From positions 2,487,348 to 2,551,347 of the forward strand of contig NC_043741.1 in assembly GCF_004337985.1 (NCBI RefSeq): DNA of 64,000 nt, given 5' to 3'. Positions within the stretch are counted from its first letter, which is position 1; each line of letters opens with the position of its first letter. Source of the stretch: Pyricularia pennisetigena. Taxonomy: Eukaryota > Ascomycota > Sordariomycetes > Magnaporthales > Pyriculariaceae. Made by a program: the position numbers and the translations under genes. The notes under the pieces are model-generated. The model did no database searches. It saw only the letters and a list, made by a program, of their open reading frames with translations, and was not told where the DNA came from. This document shows positions 1 through 12,315 of the stretch, piece after piece.

Positions 1-709
1 TGGCCGCCGTGAGGTAGCGTGAATCATCGCACGTAATCCCTTGAGTTTGGACCAAAGCTCATAGTTTGTCAGTATTTTAGACGTGAGCCCCTGTGTTGGA
101 TTGCATTGTGGATTGTCCTTTGACAGGTTGCTACTTTGGATGGCAAAAAAAAAAAAAGAAAAAAAAAAAAAAAAACAATGTTGCAACCGTTGATGAACCC
201 AGAGGCAAACGAAGCGATGACATTGTTTGCGTTCATGCTGACTAGTCACTCACACGCCATCTATGTTTGTCAAGAAATCAGGAAGGCAGATGATGAGATT
301 GTCATACATCAGGAGTGGGGTCTGATGCTCATCAGATTGTGAACCTGGCATGTCATCTGTATTCACGATAGCTCCATCAGCCACGGTGAAGCATTGTTGC
401 CGTGTTCAAGATTCTGTGATTTACCCTTGAACTCACCAGGAGGCCCAGCGTGAGGCCCTGTTTGCTCCGGCATTGCTCGTAGGGAGACCTCGAGCAACAC
501 TCATAGCCCACCAAGACATCACGCCTATAGCGAATTACAGGGCCACTTTGCTGCCATGCTACGTCAATAGTAGTAATCTCGATTAAAGTAATATAGTTTT
601 TGTAGTTGGGTTCTGACCTGCTCTCACGTTTATGCTCATACCCATCCAAAAAGTTCACTACAAAGAAAGAAAGCCGTGCAAAGTGTGCAATTTGTTGGGT
701 GTTTCGATC
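1..709. other. Non-coding stretch downstream of SAC1
   Basis: No convincing gene is visible. Open frames here are short, lack family resemblance and mostly run through an A-rich tract near 147-175. The right part is probably the 3' untranslated region of the minus-strand SAC1 gene, which stops at 710. A gene whose body lies outside the window cannot be excluded. Confidence 0.5.
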
Positions 710-3035
710 CTACTCGACTCTCTTCTTCCCCTCCTCAGCGCTAATATACCTTGCTGTGCTGAGGCCCCTTTCGTGCTTCGCCACAAAGGGCCCGATGATC
801 TTGTCCCGCCTAACCTTGCTAATGGTCTCCTGGTAACCCTCCTGAGCCCATGGACGGGGGTTCAGCTTGGGCCAGTTGACCTACATCGCATCAAAGTATT
901 AGAATTCAAACCATCTGCGTTAATTATGTGACCGAAGTGACAAGAAAGAAGAAAGCAGAGAAAAACTCACGTATAATATGCCGTTGTTGATGATAAAATA
1001 TCCGCACCAGGCAGCCACGGCAAAGAAGAACAAGGTAAACAAGCGCAGCGGCATGACCGCCGCATCGGGCATCCTCTTTGTGAACAGAGCAACGAAGACG
1101 AGGAAGCTGCTGAAGCCCATTATATATGGAATAGCCTGGATGAGTAGTGGCCTCCGGTCGGCAAAGATTAGCCCTGAGCCAATGTTTGCCGCTGCGGCAG
1201 GCTGGTAGGCACCCAGGAAGATGTCGAAACTGTCTTGGCGCGGCCCATCAAGGAAGTTGTTCCTGAAGTACCGCGTAATGGCAATGTTGCCGTCCTGCAG
1301 CGCACCGGCCTTGGTACGAATACCCATCCGTGTCATGTCCGTCTTCATAGCGCCCGTCCCGGCGTAGCTTTTGGACACCATATCGGCGTTGTCAGCCCAG
1401 AGGTTGCGGAAGAGGAACTCGAACTTAGGGTCTTCATCCTTGAATGTCCTGCCTTCGGCCATGAGTCCCAAGCTGATGAACATCCGGTCGAGCTTGTGAC
1501 GGCCGAGAATCGACTGTACAACATTTGTCCTGTCCAAACAGTCCATGCAGTTGGACCGGACAACCGAAGTCTGGTAGGTCCGTACTTCCATCTTGCCGTC
1601 AAGAGCCGAGGCCGCGGATTCCGTTGCACAGAAGTAACCCTGGGCCTCCAGGACATCCTTTAACTGATCTAGGAGAAGTTGAGCGCGGTGGAGCTTGTTG
1701 CCCTTTGTCTCTGCATGAAAGTCGAAGTAGATATAATGCAGCCGGTCAAATATGTTCTGCGCGTTGGTCGGCTCGATTGTGTGAAATTTCTCGTCCGTCC
1801 GTTGATCGGCGACCGTACGCTCCTTTGTCGAAGATGCAGATAGCCTCTGAACCACCTCCTCGTAAGCCTCTTTCGCAGCTTTTTCGCGACCCTTCTGGTT
1901 CACCAAGTTGACAAGATAGTTGTCGCCATAGATTTGAACCTGCTCTCTGAAATGAGCAGCAGCGGCAGGCAACGCAGATTCAATGCTCTTTACCTGAAGC
2001 TTAGGCGTGTACTTGAGGGCATTGACCTCGGCCCAGAAAGCCGGAATGCTGCCTCGCGTTTGAACATATGAAAAGATTTGCATCTCCTTGGCACCGCCAA
2101 TCTTTCCACTTTGCATGTCCGAGCTGCCCGCAAAGCCGCCCATGCCATCGCCACTGTCGTTCATGACCAGTACCTGTTCTGTTTCGTTGTAGTTGGCGGC
2201 ATGACCTTCTGCATCAAGACCCCGGTTCAGATACCTCGTGCCCGCACGGAAGCGAGAGCGCCTGGTGATCAGAGCCAGGGTAATGGGGGTGTTTTTGAAG
2301 TGTGTCTTGTGGATCTCGAGCATGCCGAACATGACGGGCAGGATGAAAGGGTCGACATCCTTTTGGGCGCCCGGGTTGGCGCGCGAGCCGGTATAGCGGA
2401 AGTTGATCAAATCCGTCTGCACGAACCTGTTCCAGAAGAAGCGGTCATCGGCGCGCATCCATAGCGGGGTATTGTTGCCGTGCTGGGACTGGCGCTGGAA
2501 GCTGTTGGTAAGGTCGACAGAGTACGAAAAGTACATGGGGCTGTCTTTTATGAACGCCCTAAGTAGGGTGAGGAACCTATCCTCCTCGGCATCGCGAATC
2601 TGGCGCTCACGCAAAGGGAGAAGGTCGGTCGAGACAATCCGGTAGACCATGTGACCCTTGAGACGGCCTGCCGGCTGCGCTTTGGTGATAATGATGACAT
2701 ACTTATCTGCAGGGAAGATTAAAAGTGTGTTAGAAAAACAGCATCAGGCATATCGCTTTTGTCACGAAACAAGATGACGTCGTCGTGGCTCAATTATGAG
2801 GACGCCTGTTTGCGATCGCCGACATACCGAGTCGGAGACTGATGATTCCCAGGATACCTGCGATGCTGGAAACCCGCTGAACACGCTTCCCGGAAAGTGC
2901 ATTTCCCTCAGTCAGACGAATATCTCCTGTGGGACGGTCGATGGTCAAAGCTGGGGCATTTGGCGACGACGGCGAGGTAAAGGTGTAAGAATCCGGCGCC
3001 GCATGGACGTTGATGTCACGATAAGGAAGCGACAT
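710..3035 (-). CDS. SAC1: SAC1-type phosphoinositide phosphatase
   Basis: Predicted integral membrane phosphatase that dephosphorylates PI4P and other monophosphorylated phosphoinositides at the ER/Golgi. Three exons read on the minus strand: 3035-2828, 2706-971 and 880-710, giving 704 residues. The first intron splits an Asp codon (G then AT) and restores the frame from LRLD into KYVIIITKAQPAGRLKGH; the second has GTGAGT and TAG borders. The SAC catalytic signature NCMDCLDRTN (CX5R) has its Cys near residue 456. Two C-terminal hydrophobic segments flank a short loop (IPYIMGFSSFLVFVALF and FTLFFFAVAAWCGYFI), followed by VNWPKLNPRPW, a tail I know from Sac1 proteins. Length is slightly above yeast Sac1 (623). 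An in-frame ATG at 3047 is an alternative start; I chose 3035 because a possible 5'UTR splice acceptor (GTCAG) lies directly before it. It diverges from the Rab5 gene. Confidence 0.93.
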
Positions 3036-3952
3036 CCTGACGTGCAAATGGGCCTCGTTCTTGAGCAGGGTTCAACGGTCTTGATAATTACCAGCTGCAC
3101 TGTTCTTGGGCCAAATGTGTGAATGCCAGTTGATTGTAAGTTCCTGACCGACCCAGTCGGTGACTTGTGCAAGTTGCGGTGTTGATCAAAACGATTGGTG
3201 ATGGCGTAGCAGCCAGTGACATGTGGGCGGGCGGTTGAAGGCCAGATTGTTTGATGTAACAGGCGGGCGTCCAAGCATGTACTGTACATGTATGTACCTA
3301 CAGCGACTTGAGCTCTGGTGTGTTTCGTCACCATCGGCCAGGGTCAAGCTTGTGATCCTCCCTTCCTCTCTGACTAAGGTACGTACCTAGGCAGGTGCGG
3401 TACTTCAGGGCTGTGCACGGACCATCTTGATTAAACGCTTTCACGTGGGTTACCAAAAAGGTCATGCAATCGCGCTGCTTTGTTTGACTGGGCATTAATT
3501 AATTAAGTGGAGGTCTCGCCCGCGGCAGAGAACAGCTTACATAACAACTGCAGCATGACCGGGCGGCCGACGCCTCATCCACCCTCCCTCCGTGCGGCGC
3601 CTGAGACTGACGTGTGCGAGCGTTTAGCCAACCATAGCCAATCCAAGCCTCTTCAGCTATTCTATGCTTGATACCATCACCAGCACTGCCGTTTCCATCC
3701 CCAACAAACGGACGACACCTCTGACCAGTAACAGCTTCATCGTCCGCATCCACAACCGACTCCGATCTAATTTTTGACCTACCTAGCTATCTTGTATTAC
3801 CTACAGACTTTCGCCGGCAAGTCATTCTAGGTCGTCAGTCAGGTGTACAACGTTTTCGTCGGTAAAATCGAAAGCTCCGACTCGCCACCATCGTCGTCGT
3901 CACCACTGCGCGGAGGAACATACATTTCCATTTATTTCCCTACAGAATCACC
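3036..3952. promoter_or_regulatory. Shared divergent promoter region, SAC1 / Rab5
   Basis: About 0.9 kb separates the two start codons and holds no credible gene. It contains a palindrome-rich patch around 3278-3300 (ACTGTACATGTATGTACC) and TACCTAGG/CTACCTAGC microrepeats near 3380 and 3780, plus pyrimidine-rich DNA leading into the Rab5 start. No TATA box is obvious. Calling it a shared bidirectional promoter is inference from gene orientation. Confidence 0.5.
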
Positions 3953-4965
3953 ATGGCCTCACGAGGACCTCCCGGCGCCCGCGGCATGGGCAACAACCGC
4001 TTTGCGCAGTTTAAGTTGGTGCTGTTGGGTTAGTTTCGATCGCATATCTCCACGGATCCGATGGACTCTGGTATTTATGGAATTACTAATATTCTTAAAC
4101 CTCTAGGCGAGTCGGCTGTTGGCAAGGTATGCTGGGGGATGTGGTGTTTTTTTCCTCCTTTTCTTCTTCTTTTTTTCTTGGATGTGCCTCAGGGAACGAT
4201 GAACTAACCGTGATTTCCATATCAGAGTTCTATAGTATTGCGGTTCGTCAAGGTATGTGGTCTTTATGCTACCTACAGTCTGGTTCACTGCGCATATCTC
4301 TTGTTCAGCATCATGATCACTGACGCATCATCTCATCATCAACAGGACCAGTTTGACTCTTACCGAGAATCCACCATCGGTGCCGCCTTTTTAACACAGA
4401 CTATCTCGCTCGACGAGAACACTACGGTCAAGTTTGAGATCTGGGACACAGCTGGCCAGGAAAGATACAAGTCTCTGGCTCCCATGTACTACCGGAATGC
4501 AAACTGTGCGGTAGTGGTATACGACATTACACAATCTGTATGCGCAGACGATGCACTCTGGCCTGAACCTCACAATCGTCTCGCGCACAGGCTAACGTTG
4601 GATGGGGTTGACAGGCATCTTTGGATAAGGCGAAAGCTTGGGTGAAGGAGCTTCAGAGGCAGGCAAATGAGAACATCATTATTGCGCTCGCAGGCAACAA
4701 GCTCGATTTGGTCACGGAGCAGCCGGACAAAAGGGCAGTGCCGACGTCCGAGGCCGAGGCATATGCCAGGGAAGCAGGCCTGCTGTTCTTCGAGACATCA
4801 GCAAAGACTGCAGAGAATGTGCGCGATCTTTTCACTGCCATCGCGAAAAAGCTTCCCCTGGACCAAGCCGGGCCCAGGCACGCCAGGCCAGGTCGGGGTG
4901 CAGGCGTCAGCCTAAATCCACCTGAGGGTGCCAACACACAAACCAACGGTTCTTGTGCGTGCTAA
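3953..4965 (+). CDS. RAB5: Rab5-family small GTPase (Vps21/Ypt51-like)
   Basis: Early-endosome Rab GTPase controlling fusion and endocytic sorting. Five exons: 3953-4028, 4107-4126, 4226-4252, 4346-4537 and 4615-4965; 221 residues. All G motifs are present: P-loop GESAVGKSS built from exons 1-3, switch I around STIGAAF, WDTAGQE, NKLD and SAK. The effector region ([10 protein letters not shown]) and [14 protein letters not shown] are Rab5-type rather than Rab7 or Ypt1-type. The C-terminus ends Cys-Ala-Cys, the CXC form used for double geranylgeranylation, after a Gly/Pro-rich hypervariable tail. Exons 2 and 3 are only 20 and 27 bases. The N-terminus ([19 protein letters not shown]) is typical of filamentous-fungal Rab5. 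Divergent from SAC1 and followed on the same strand by MIC60. The exact paralogue (Rab5A or Rab5B) is not decided. Confidence 0.95.
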
Positions 4966-6042
4966 ATGGCCTTCGGTGTGCGATCATGGTGGTTTGATGT
5001 TCTGGTGGGTGATCACAGGGGCTGCTTTGCTTGATGTCACCGGTGCGTAACACTTGCCACATATCGATTTCGTGTTTGCTCAAAGATGGATTAGTCGGAA
5101 TAAGGGATGCCCCACGATCTGTTAAAGCGGAGGGTTCGTATCGTGCACTGTTTGGCATCCTAGTAGGTACTTGCGGTGGACGACGCATGGGCATGTGTAT
5201 TCTCAGGGTGTCGTCAGCATGCTTTTCTGTGAACCGCCTTTTTTTAATAGCCTTTTCAGTTTTTGTTTCTTTTCTTTTTTTTTTTCCTCTGTTGTCTCTC
5301 TCTATCTTTTTCATCACGCATTCACTAAATCGCGTTAGTTTCTCTCGATCTCTCTACCTCCTACAGCTGGTTGGGTTTTTCCTGAGATGTTGTTGGCATC
5401 ATCACATGAACGAAAGCCGGTGATATTTTGACATTACTACTGTACACACATAGTTATAAAGTTACTGTCTGTCAACATGATATTGGAGGTGAAAAGAAGA
5501 CAGATTGTTCCGCCTTCACTTTAGTGATGTCTTGGGATAAATGAAAACCAGAGGGTCTTCTGAGTATATTGCATTGACGTCTAGTCTAGTACTCGTACTT
5601 TATCAAGGCAACGTAGGTTGCCGATATCGCACAAGTAGTAAACACCTTGGATTTGTCAGGTGTTCATTCTGCTCTTCTCTCTGGTGAAAGGAGAATTGCT
5701 ATGATACTGTTCCAAAAGAGCTTTTTGTTCTTACCCTAGGCTCATACATGTTTTGTTTCTGGTAGTTATTACAACAATAATTATTTTGGTGGTACCTAAC
5801 AATGACGTCGCGTCGTGTGGTTTTTGGTGCTATATCCCTGTCGTTTGTTGCTGGCCGGGAATTACCGAGGATTTTCCGTGCCCAGCACCCGTGCGTGCCC
5901 GGGATAACTCGCAATCGATTTTGATTGACCGGAGCTTTCCATTGGAGAGTGAGAGCCGACTCGGATTTTGAACGTGCTGTATTCGCTCCAATCCACCCCC
6001 AAATCACCACCACAGAGCCGGATTTGCTCATCACACTCCCCC
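4966..6042. other. Intergenic region Rab5 to MIC60
   Basis: Holds the 3' end of the Rab5 transcript and the MIC60 promoter. Pyrimidine-rich runs occur at 5265-5370 and again before 5700. Open frames here are short and do not resemble known proteins. I see no RNA gene or repeat. Confidence 0.5.
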
Positions 6043-8343
6043 ATGTTGCGGACTTCGCTCAGATCCGTGAGGGGGCCCGGCGGTAGGCAACTTGCCTCCG
6101 TCGCTGGCCGCCAATGGCAGGCTGCGCCCGCTCTGGCCGTCGGAAGGGTATGTACTGTATTTCGCGTGATGAAGAAAGCTCCTCGCAGCTTTGATCCATC
6201 TATCTGTCCCCTGCGACGCGTCAATTGCACAGCTTAAGCAAGCCAGCGACTTAGCTAACACTGCACTTCTTATGATCCGATGTAGCGATTCTATTCCGAC
6301 GACAAGAAGCTGGGCTCCCAAGCTCCCCAGCCCGTCGTCCTGCCTGCCTCGGAAACAAGGACAGCAGCCTCGAGCACTGCACCCCCGCCAGCGAACCCAG
6401 CCGCCGTCAAGGAGGCCCAGATCCCGGCTGACAGTGTTCCTTTGACGCCTCCAGAGCCGCCCAAGACGACGACGGCAGTTCCTCCACCACCACCACCACC
6501 TCGCAAGCGAGGCTTCTTCCGAAGGTTGCGCAACTACATGCTGACCCTGTCAATCCTGGGCGCACTTGCCTTCGGCGGCGGCGTGTGGTACTCTCGTGTC
6601 AACGACAACTTCCACGACTTCTTCACCGAGTATGTTCCCTATGGCGAGCAGGCAGTGCTGTACTTGGAGGAGATGGATTTCCGTAAGCGGTTCCCAACCA
6701 TCGCCTCCCACCAGCGTGTCCCTGGGGCTCGGGACCCCGATGGCAGCGTCAAGATTCCCGCCCAGAGCGGTGCTTCGTGGCGTGTTGCCGACACGCAGTC
6801 ACCTTCGAAGCGTGAGTCGAGCGCTGTCAATGATGCCAAGAGCGCTGCGAAGGTCGAACAGCCCAAAGAGTCCGCGGCTGTGTCGAAGGCTCTGGCTGCC
6901 GAACCCAAGCCTGAGCCCGTTGCTGTTGCAGAGGCCGTGGAGCCTGTGAAGGCGACAAAGTCCAAGGCTCAGAGGAAAGCTTCCATCTCCGACGCCACCG
7001 CTGCAGCTGAGGAGGCCATCATCCCTGCTCAGCTGGGTGCTCCGGCCGTGAAACCCGCTGTGAATGATTTCAAGCCACCAGAGGTAGACGAGCCCTCGCG
7101 CTGGCCACCTGCGTCTCCTATCGACCCGCTCGCCGTTCCCGACGCGACCGAGCCTGTGGTTCAGGACCTGGTTCACATGCTGAATGACATCATCACTGTC
7201 ATCAACGCCGACGGCGCCAATGAGAGATACGGCTCGACCATCGGTAAGGCTAAGGAGGAAGCAAACAAGCTTGGCCAAAAGATCAAGGCCATGAAGGCTG
7301 CGGTTGAGGAGGAAGCCGCCAAGAGGGTCCAGGAGAACATTGACAGGATAGAATCCAACGCAAATGAGCTGATCCAGCGCATTGAATCCCACATGACTGC
7401 GCAGGAGCAGCGATGGCGTCAGGAGTTTGAGGAGGAGATGGTTCGTGTTCAGGAGGTTTTCAACGAGCGCATCAAGACCATGACGGAGCGTGAGAGGCAG
7501 ATCGCCGAGCAGAAGCTGAACAACAGCCTCCTGGAGCAGGCGGTTGAGCTTCAGCGCAAGTTCAAGGAGGAAATCCAGCAGCGCGTCGAGGCTGAACGCG
7601 AAGGCAGGCTCGGTCAGCTCGAGTCGCTCAGCAACGCCGTCAAGGAGCTCGACAGCCTGACCTCGGGCTGGAGCGACGCTATTTGGGAAACCAAGCGCAC
7701 TCAGCAGCTCCACGTCGCCGTTGAGGCCGTCCGTGCCAGCCTGGATTCCGGCGCATCCTCGACTGGGTTCGCCGCCCCTCGGCCCTTCATCAGGGAGCTG
7801 GTGGCGCTCAAGGAGATTGCTGCTGGCGACCCTGTCGTCGACTCAGCCATTGCCTCCATCAACCCGTCTGCATACCAGCACGGCATCCCCACGCGCGCTG
7901 AGCTGATCGAGCGCTTCCGTCGCGTTGCCGGCGAGGTCCGCAAGGCGGCACTTCTGCCAGCCGATGCAGGCGTTGCTTCGCATGCCAGCAGCCTGGTGCT
8001 CAGCAAGATCATGTTCCGCAAGAAGCCTAGCCACAACGGCAGCGTGGCGGACCCAGATGGTGATGACGTTGAGAGCGTGCTCTCTCGCACCCAGGCTTTC
8101 CTCGAGGAGGGCGACCTGGACAACGCCGCGAGGGAGGTCAACGGGCTTCAAGGATGGGCCAAGACATTGAGCCGCGACTGGCTTAGTGAGGTCAGGAAAG
8201 TCTTGGAAGTGCAGCAGGCGCTTGATGTGAGTTATGCCCCTTTACTGATCATCAGGTAGTACAGTGACTAACAACATTCCTTATTACTTATACAGGTCAT
8301 CCAAACCGAGGCCAGATTACAGAGCTTGAAGGTTGAGTCGTGA
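6043..8343 (+). CDS. MIC60: Mic60 / mitofilin, MICOS complex subunit
   Basis: Inner mitochondrial membrane protein that organises crista junctions as the core of MICOS. Exons 6043-6147, 6286-8226 and 8296-8343; 697 residues. The start ATG opens a basic, hydroxylated presequence (MLRTSLRSVRGPGGRQLASV). A Pro-rich linker precedes RKRGFFRRLRNY and one membrane helix at about residues 118-138 (MLTLSILGALAFGGGVWY), followed by YSRVNDNFHDFFTEYVPYGE, a conserved stretch in fungal Mic60. Next come an Ala/Lys/Glu-rich disordered segment, a long coiled coil (about residues 290-440) and the C-terminal mitofilin domain. The last exon adds only 15 residues ending LQSLKVES; its intron has GTGAGT/ACAG borders. 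Skipping that intron would end the protein at 8259 with a different tail, which I consider wrong. Confidence 0.95.
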
Positions 8344-11300
8344 TCAATCAAACCGAAACTAGAGCTTAGACAACTTGCCCTTTTTTGCTTTTCATTTGTT
8401 CATTCAACCGTGGCCAGCATATGTATTAAATCTTCCGGTATCTTGTTTTCTTTGCGCGAAACTTTTTGGAAGCAACAAGCCCGTGCCTCGCTGACCCTCG
8501 AGGACGGCGTGTCTGCTTCCGCGTGTACGAGCATCAGAAAAGCAAAGGCAGGGAAGCCGGGGAGGATAGAAGACGAAAGAGACAAAGGAATCGAATGATA
8601 ATAGAGACTTGGTCCTTGAGTGTTTTTGATCGCTTTCTCTTTTGCGTGAAAACGTGAGCTTTATGTAATGGCTAATGCAGGGACACTTGACCATGAGGTT
8701 TAGTGGCTCAAGCTCAAAGTCGGCCTATTCGACTTTTTCTTTCCCCTGGTCATTGTTTTTCTCTTTCCCCCGCCCCCTATAGGCTCCATTGCATCTACCA
8801 AAGTCGCAGCACATGTTAATGGATAAACAACAATGAGGGTGAGGCGGGCGAGTTCATCAAGATGACTGCTCCTAAGCTAAGAGGAAAAGACAGACCCAAA
8901 GTCGGTTGTCCAAGCAAAATCCCTTTTTTGGCCCCAACAGCGGGCAGGCAAAACAGTGTTGTACGTGGGCGGGGCTTCGACGAGGGACGCGCAACACCCT
9001 CTTATAGTGTGCACCGCGAGGGATCGTCCTCCTTGGGTCGGCTGTCGATACCCGTTTCAGGTCCCCTTGGTTGAGTCTTTTCTCTTTTTTTTTCCTCCCC
9101 CTCTCCCCCCCCTTGTCCTTTTTCCGTGGATATGTTCTCTCCAGGGTGAGAACCTGATGGAGATGAGAAGTTCATAGAGTACAGTACGATCTCTCGATTT
9201 TGCTCCATCAGTTCGGACCTGGCTTGGACAGAGCTACGTCACAGCCAGGGCTAGTAGACTCCTCTGGGTAGCATGAGTGGCTTGGTTGAGCACAAGGCAC
9301 AGGCCGGTGAGTTTTTCCCCCCATTATGTGTCTTTCGCTTAATCTCGGTGCGCTCCTTCAAGGTCAAAGTTTCATGTCACCTCCTCTGGTCTGGTCGACA
9401 TTCTCTGGGCTGTGACATGATGCAAAAAGCCTTGCGGAGGTTTGGAGTAAGTCTTATCTTGCCCCCTTGTCATTTCTTTCCCGTCATCACGGCGCTATCG
9501 CTCCTTTCTTTTTCCTTTGCTTTCACTGCCAAAGGTCACACGCGCAAGACAGCCTTGCTGCTATTGTCACAGAAACATCACGCGTGCTTGAAAGTTTTTC
9601 CTTAGATTTCTGGAAGTGAGGTCGCTTACGAGCAGCCTATCAGTCATTCATTCCTGGGAAATGCCCCTGAAAAAACCCTTTGGCTACATCCGTGACTTCA
9701 TCGGTTAATTCGGGTCAGCTGACAGCTTGACCGAGAAGATCTCCCTAAGTTGCCTGCTTTTTATTGGGTTCTCCAACGACCATCCGTACTCTCGCAGCTC
9801 AGCCTATTGTTGTCAGGAGGAGGCTTTTCACCGAGATACTGGTTTGCAAGCGTCGAACAAGTCCAAGATCCTGCAGTGAAACGCATTGCAAGTCTAATGG
9901 ATCACCAGCAGGAATAGGCGGTACCAGCGTGGCGCGATATCTGGCATGACGATCTCGAATGACCACGGTATCTTCGAATGTGGTTACCGAGGCGCTCAGC
10001 TAGTTGCGTGCTTCCCAAGCTTCAGTAATGATGACGGAATACGGCACCGTTCTTGGACAGTTTGGACGCGTAAGCTGCTCGCAGCCACTGTGAGGAGAAA
10101 AATGAGGCCGAGCAGGTGAGATAATGATTGAGGAAATGGTAGACCAGCTGGGTTCTCGTTACATCCTTCTTGAGGTTGGCTGTCTTGGGGGGGCGACTTA
10201 CCTTCTTCTTATCGCATTCTACTCTCCTGGAACAGGCAGGAGACGGGTTGGTGACCAGGGAAAATCTAGCATCCTCCGTAGGATGCACAAGGCATGAAAG
10301 GAAGAGTGTCGTTAGTTACTATCTTGCTCTTTTTGCCCTACTTAGAGCTCTTCTCCTAGCCCACGTCACAAAGACCTGGACGCAACACAAGATGATGATG
10401 ATGAAAAGAGATCAGGCAGCCCTCTAAGCCAGGCTCGGCAGCGAGCTCATTTGCTCAAGGAGCCTTAACTGCAACCCCTAAAGCTTTTCTGTCTCGTTGC
10501 ACAGAGCGGCCCTTTTTGTGTTCTTTGTTTGCCTCTTTTCTCGTCGCGCGCTAGACCAATTTCCTCACCGTATCCTCCGAGTCATGAAGATCCTGTGGCA
10601 CAAGGGTGACGCCAAGGTTGTTGATTGGTGCCGCGGCAAGGAGGGTGTGCAATGCGATGTGAAGAAAGCTCACACTCCTTCCTCTGTAGGGAGGGCAACG
10701 AACCAAAAAGAGGCTGTCGGCTTTCATGATATAGGGCTGCTTATCCGAGCCGGAAGAAATGCCCGTGTTGCATCCGCTTGTGTTCGTTCTGTCGTCTCTT
10801 GTTTTCAAGGCCCTTACGCACGTTAAGCGCATCCTTTGCGCACTCAGAATGTGGCTTCCCGTACCCATGAACGGGGGCATCAAGATGAGAAAAAGCAGAT
10901 GAACCATTGGCCATAGCACGGCGGGCGCTACCGGTTCCGTCGGCCTTGACATGTTCCTGATCCCTGGTCAAAGTTTGGCTGGTGCCAGGATGACGGGTTA
11001 CGCGAGAAGAGCTTGACTCCCACACAAGCCATGACAAATCTCTTTTTTTCTATCCTCTGGCTGTTGACTTCCTCTTCCATTTCATTTACCTATAAGGCAT
11101 TGCTCACCTATATCAGTCATCTTTTGTGCTCGTCCAGAAGAGATACCTACCTAGCTCAGTTTGATTATGGGACAAATGGATGCCTGTGGCTATTCTGATA
11201 GGTCCAATAGGTATGTTTGCTCTGATCCGTGAAGATAAGGCTCAGCCAAGCTCGAGCAGACCGCCCATCATCGCTAATCGTGGATTCATGTTGGACAATA

Positions 11301-12315
11301 ATGGCATAAAGAAAAAAGAAAGATGCTCTCTTGGATTCACCAAAGGACGTAGCCGGGCGTACTGCAGAGCCACGACGGACTCGCGCGGTTGTCTGCGCAC
11401 AAGATATGGTCTGTTCGCCTCCCACAACCCCTCTGCCTGTCATGCCAGCTGGTGGTCGTTGCACCATTTTCCCCTGAGCTGAAAGGCGCGCTCGGCCGGC
11501 CGATCACCTTTGTGTGTTTGAATGCTGGGTCTTTGGTTTGGAGGGAGACGGGGGAAGGCCCCGTTCGCCGTTATCGGTGGACGAAGCACAAGGGCAGGCA
11601 AGAGCTTTTGTGCCGCGTTGGAAGGACCCAAGGCAGGGCAGGTCAAGAATGGGAAGGAGTCGAAACAGGAAAGATGAAGCGGTACAAATCTGGTTGAGCA
11701 CGCTGCGCAAGAGGCAGAAGGTCAGAAATGGAAAGCGCGAGAGCCTCTTATTGGACGGTGGATTGAGTCGAGTCTGTACTGTGTAGTCGAGGACAAGAGA
11801 AGTCCATGTAGGTCTGTATGGTATGGCATATAATAGGTGAGGGCAATGTGACCTGCTGGTGGATTTCTTGTCCTTGGAATGGATTTTGAAGGGTTCAGTC
11901 AAATTACCTACTTCTTCTTCCACCGCAAACCAACAATCCTTTAGAAACCACAACACCATTTTGAACAAACAAAGCCCGCGTCAGATTGTCCTGCTGCCAG
12001 AAGCAAACCGCTCGATCCTTTCCCTTCTTTTCTGCTCTTCTCTTGATCTGACGACCGGTGACCACTCTCTTTGCCCAAGATTACCCTCAACCTGATCCGC
12101 AGCTCAGCTCTAGATCAGAAAACATCTTTCCTGTATTTTTCTGCGAGGTTTCCTTTTCCACTCCTTCAACAAGCCTCACAAAAGATTCCCCAAGCAAAAA
12201 GAAAACCTGGATATCAACCATCTTGTCTCAACCCACAGCGCAACCCACCCATCAAAGTCACAGCTCAGGATAACCAATATTGAATAAAGTCACAGCCCTA
12301 TCCAAGTCAAACAAA
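8344..12315. other. 4 kb without a recognisable gene
   Basis: Frames longer than 60 codons are present on both strands but none shows family similarity, consistent codon use or plausible splice chains. The last part (about 12000-12315) is rich in CT and CAA, like a fungal 5' leader, and probably belongs to the secreted-protein gene at 12316. A TATAATA at about 11830 might serve as its promoter. No repeats or RNA genes were seen. Confidence 0.45.
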
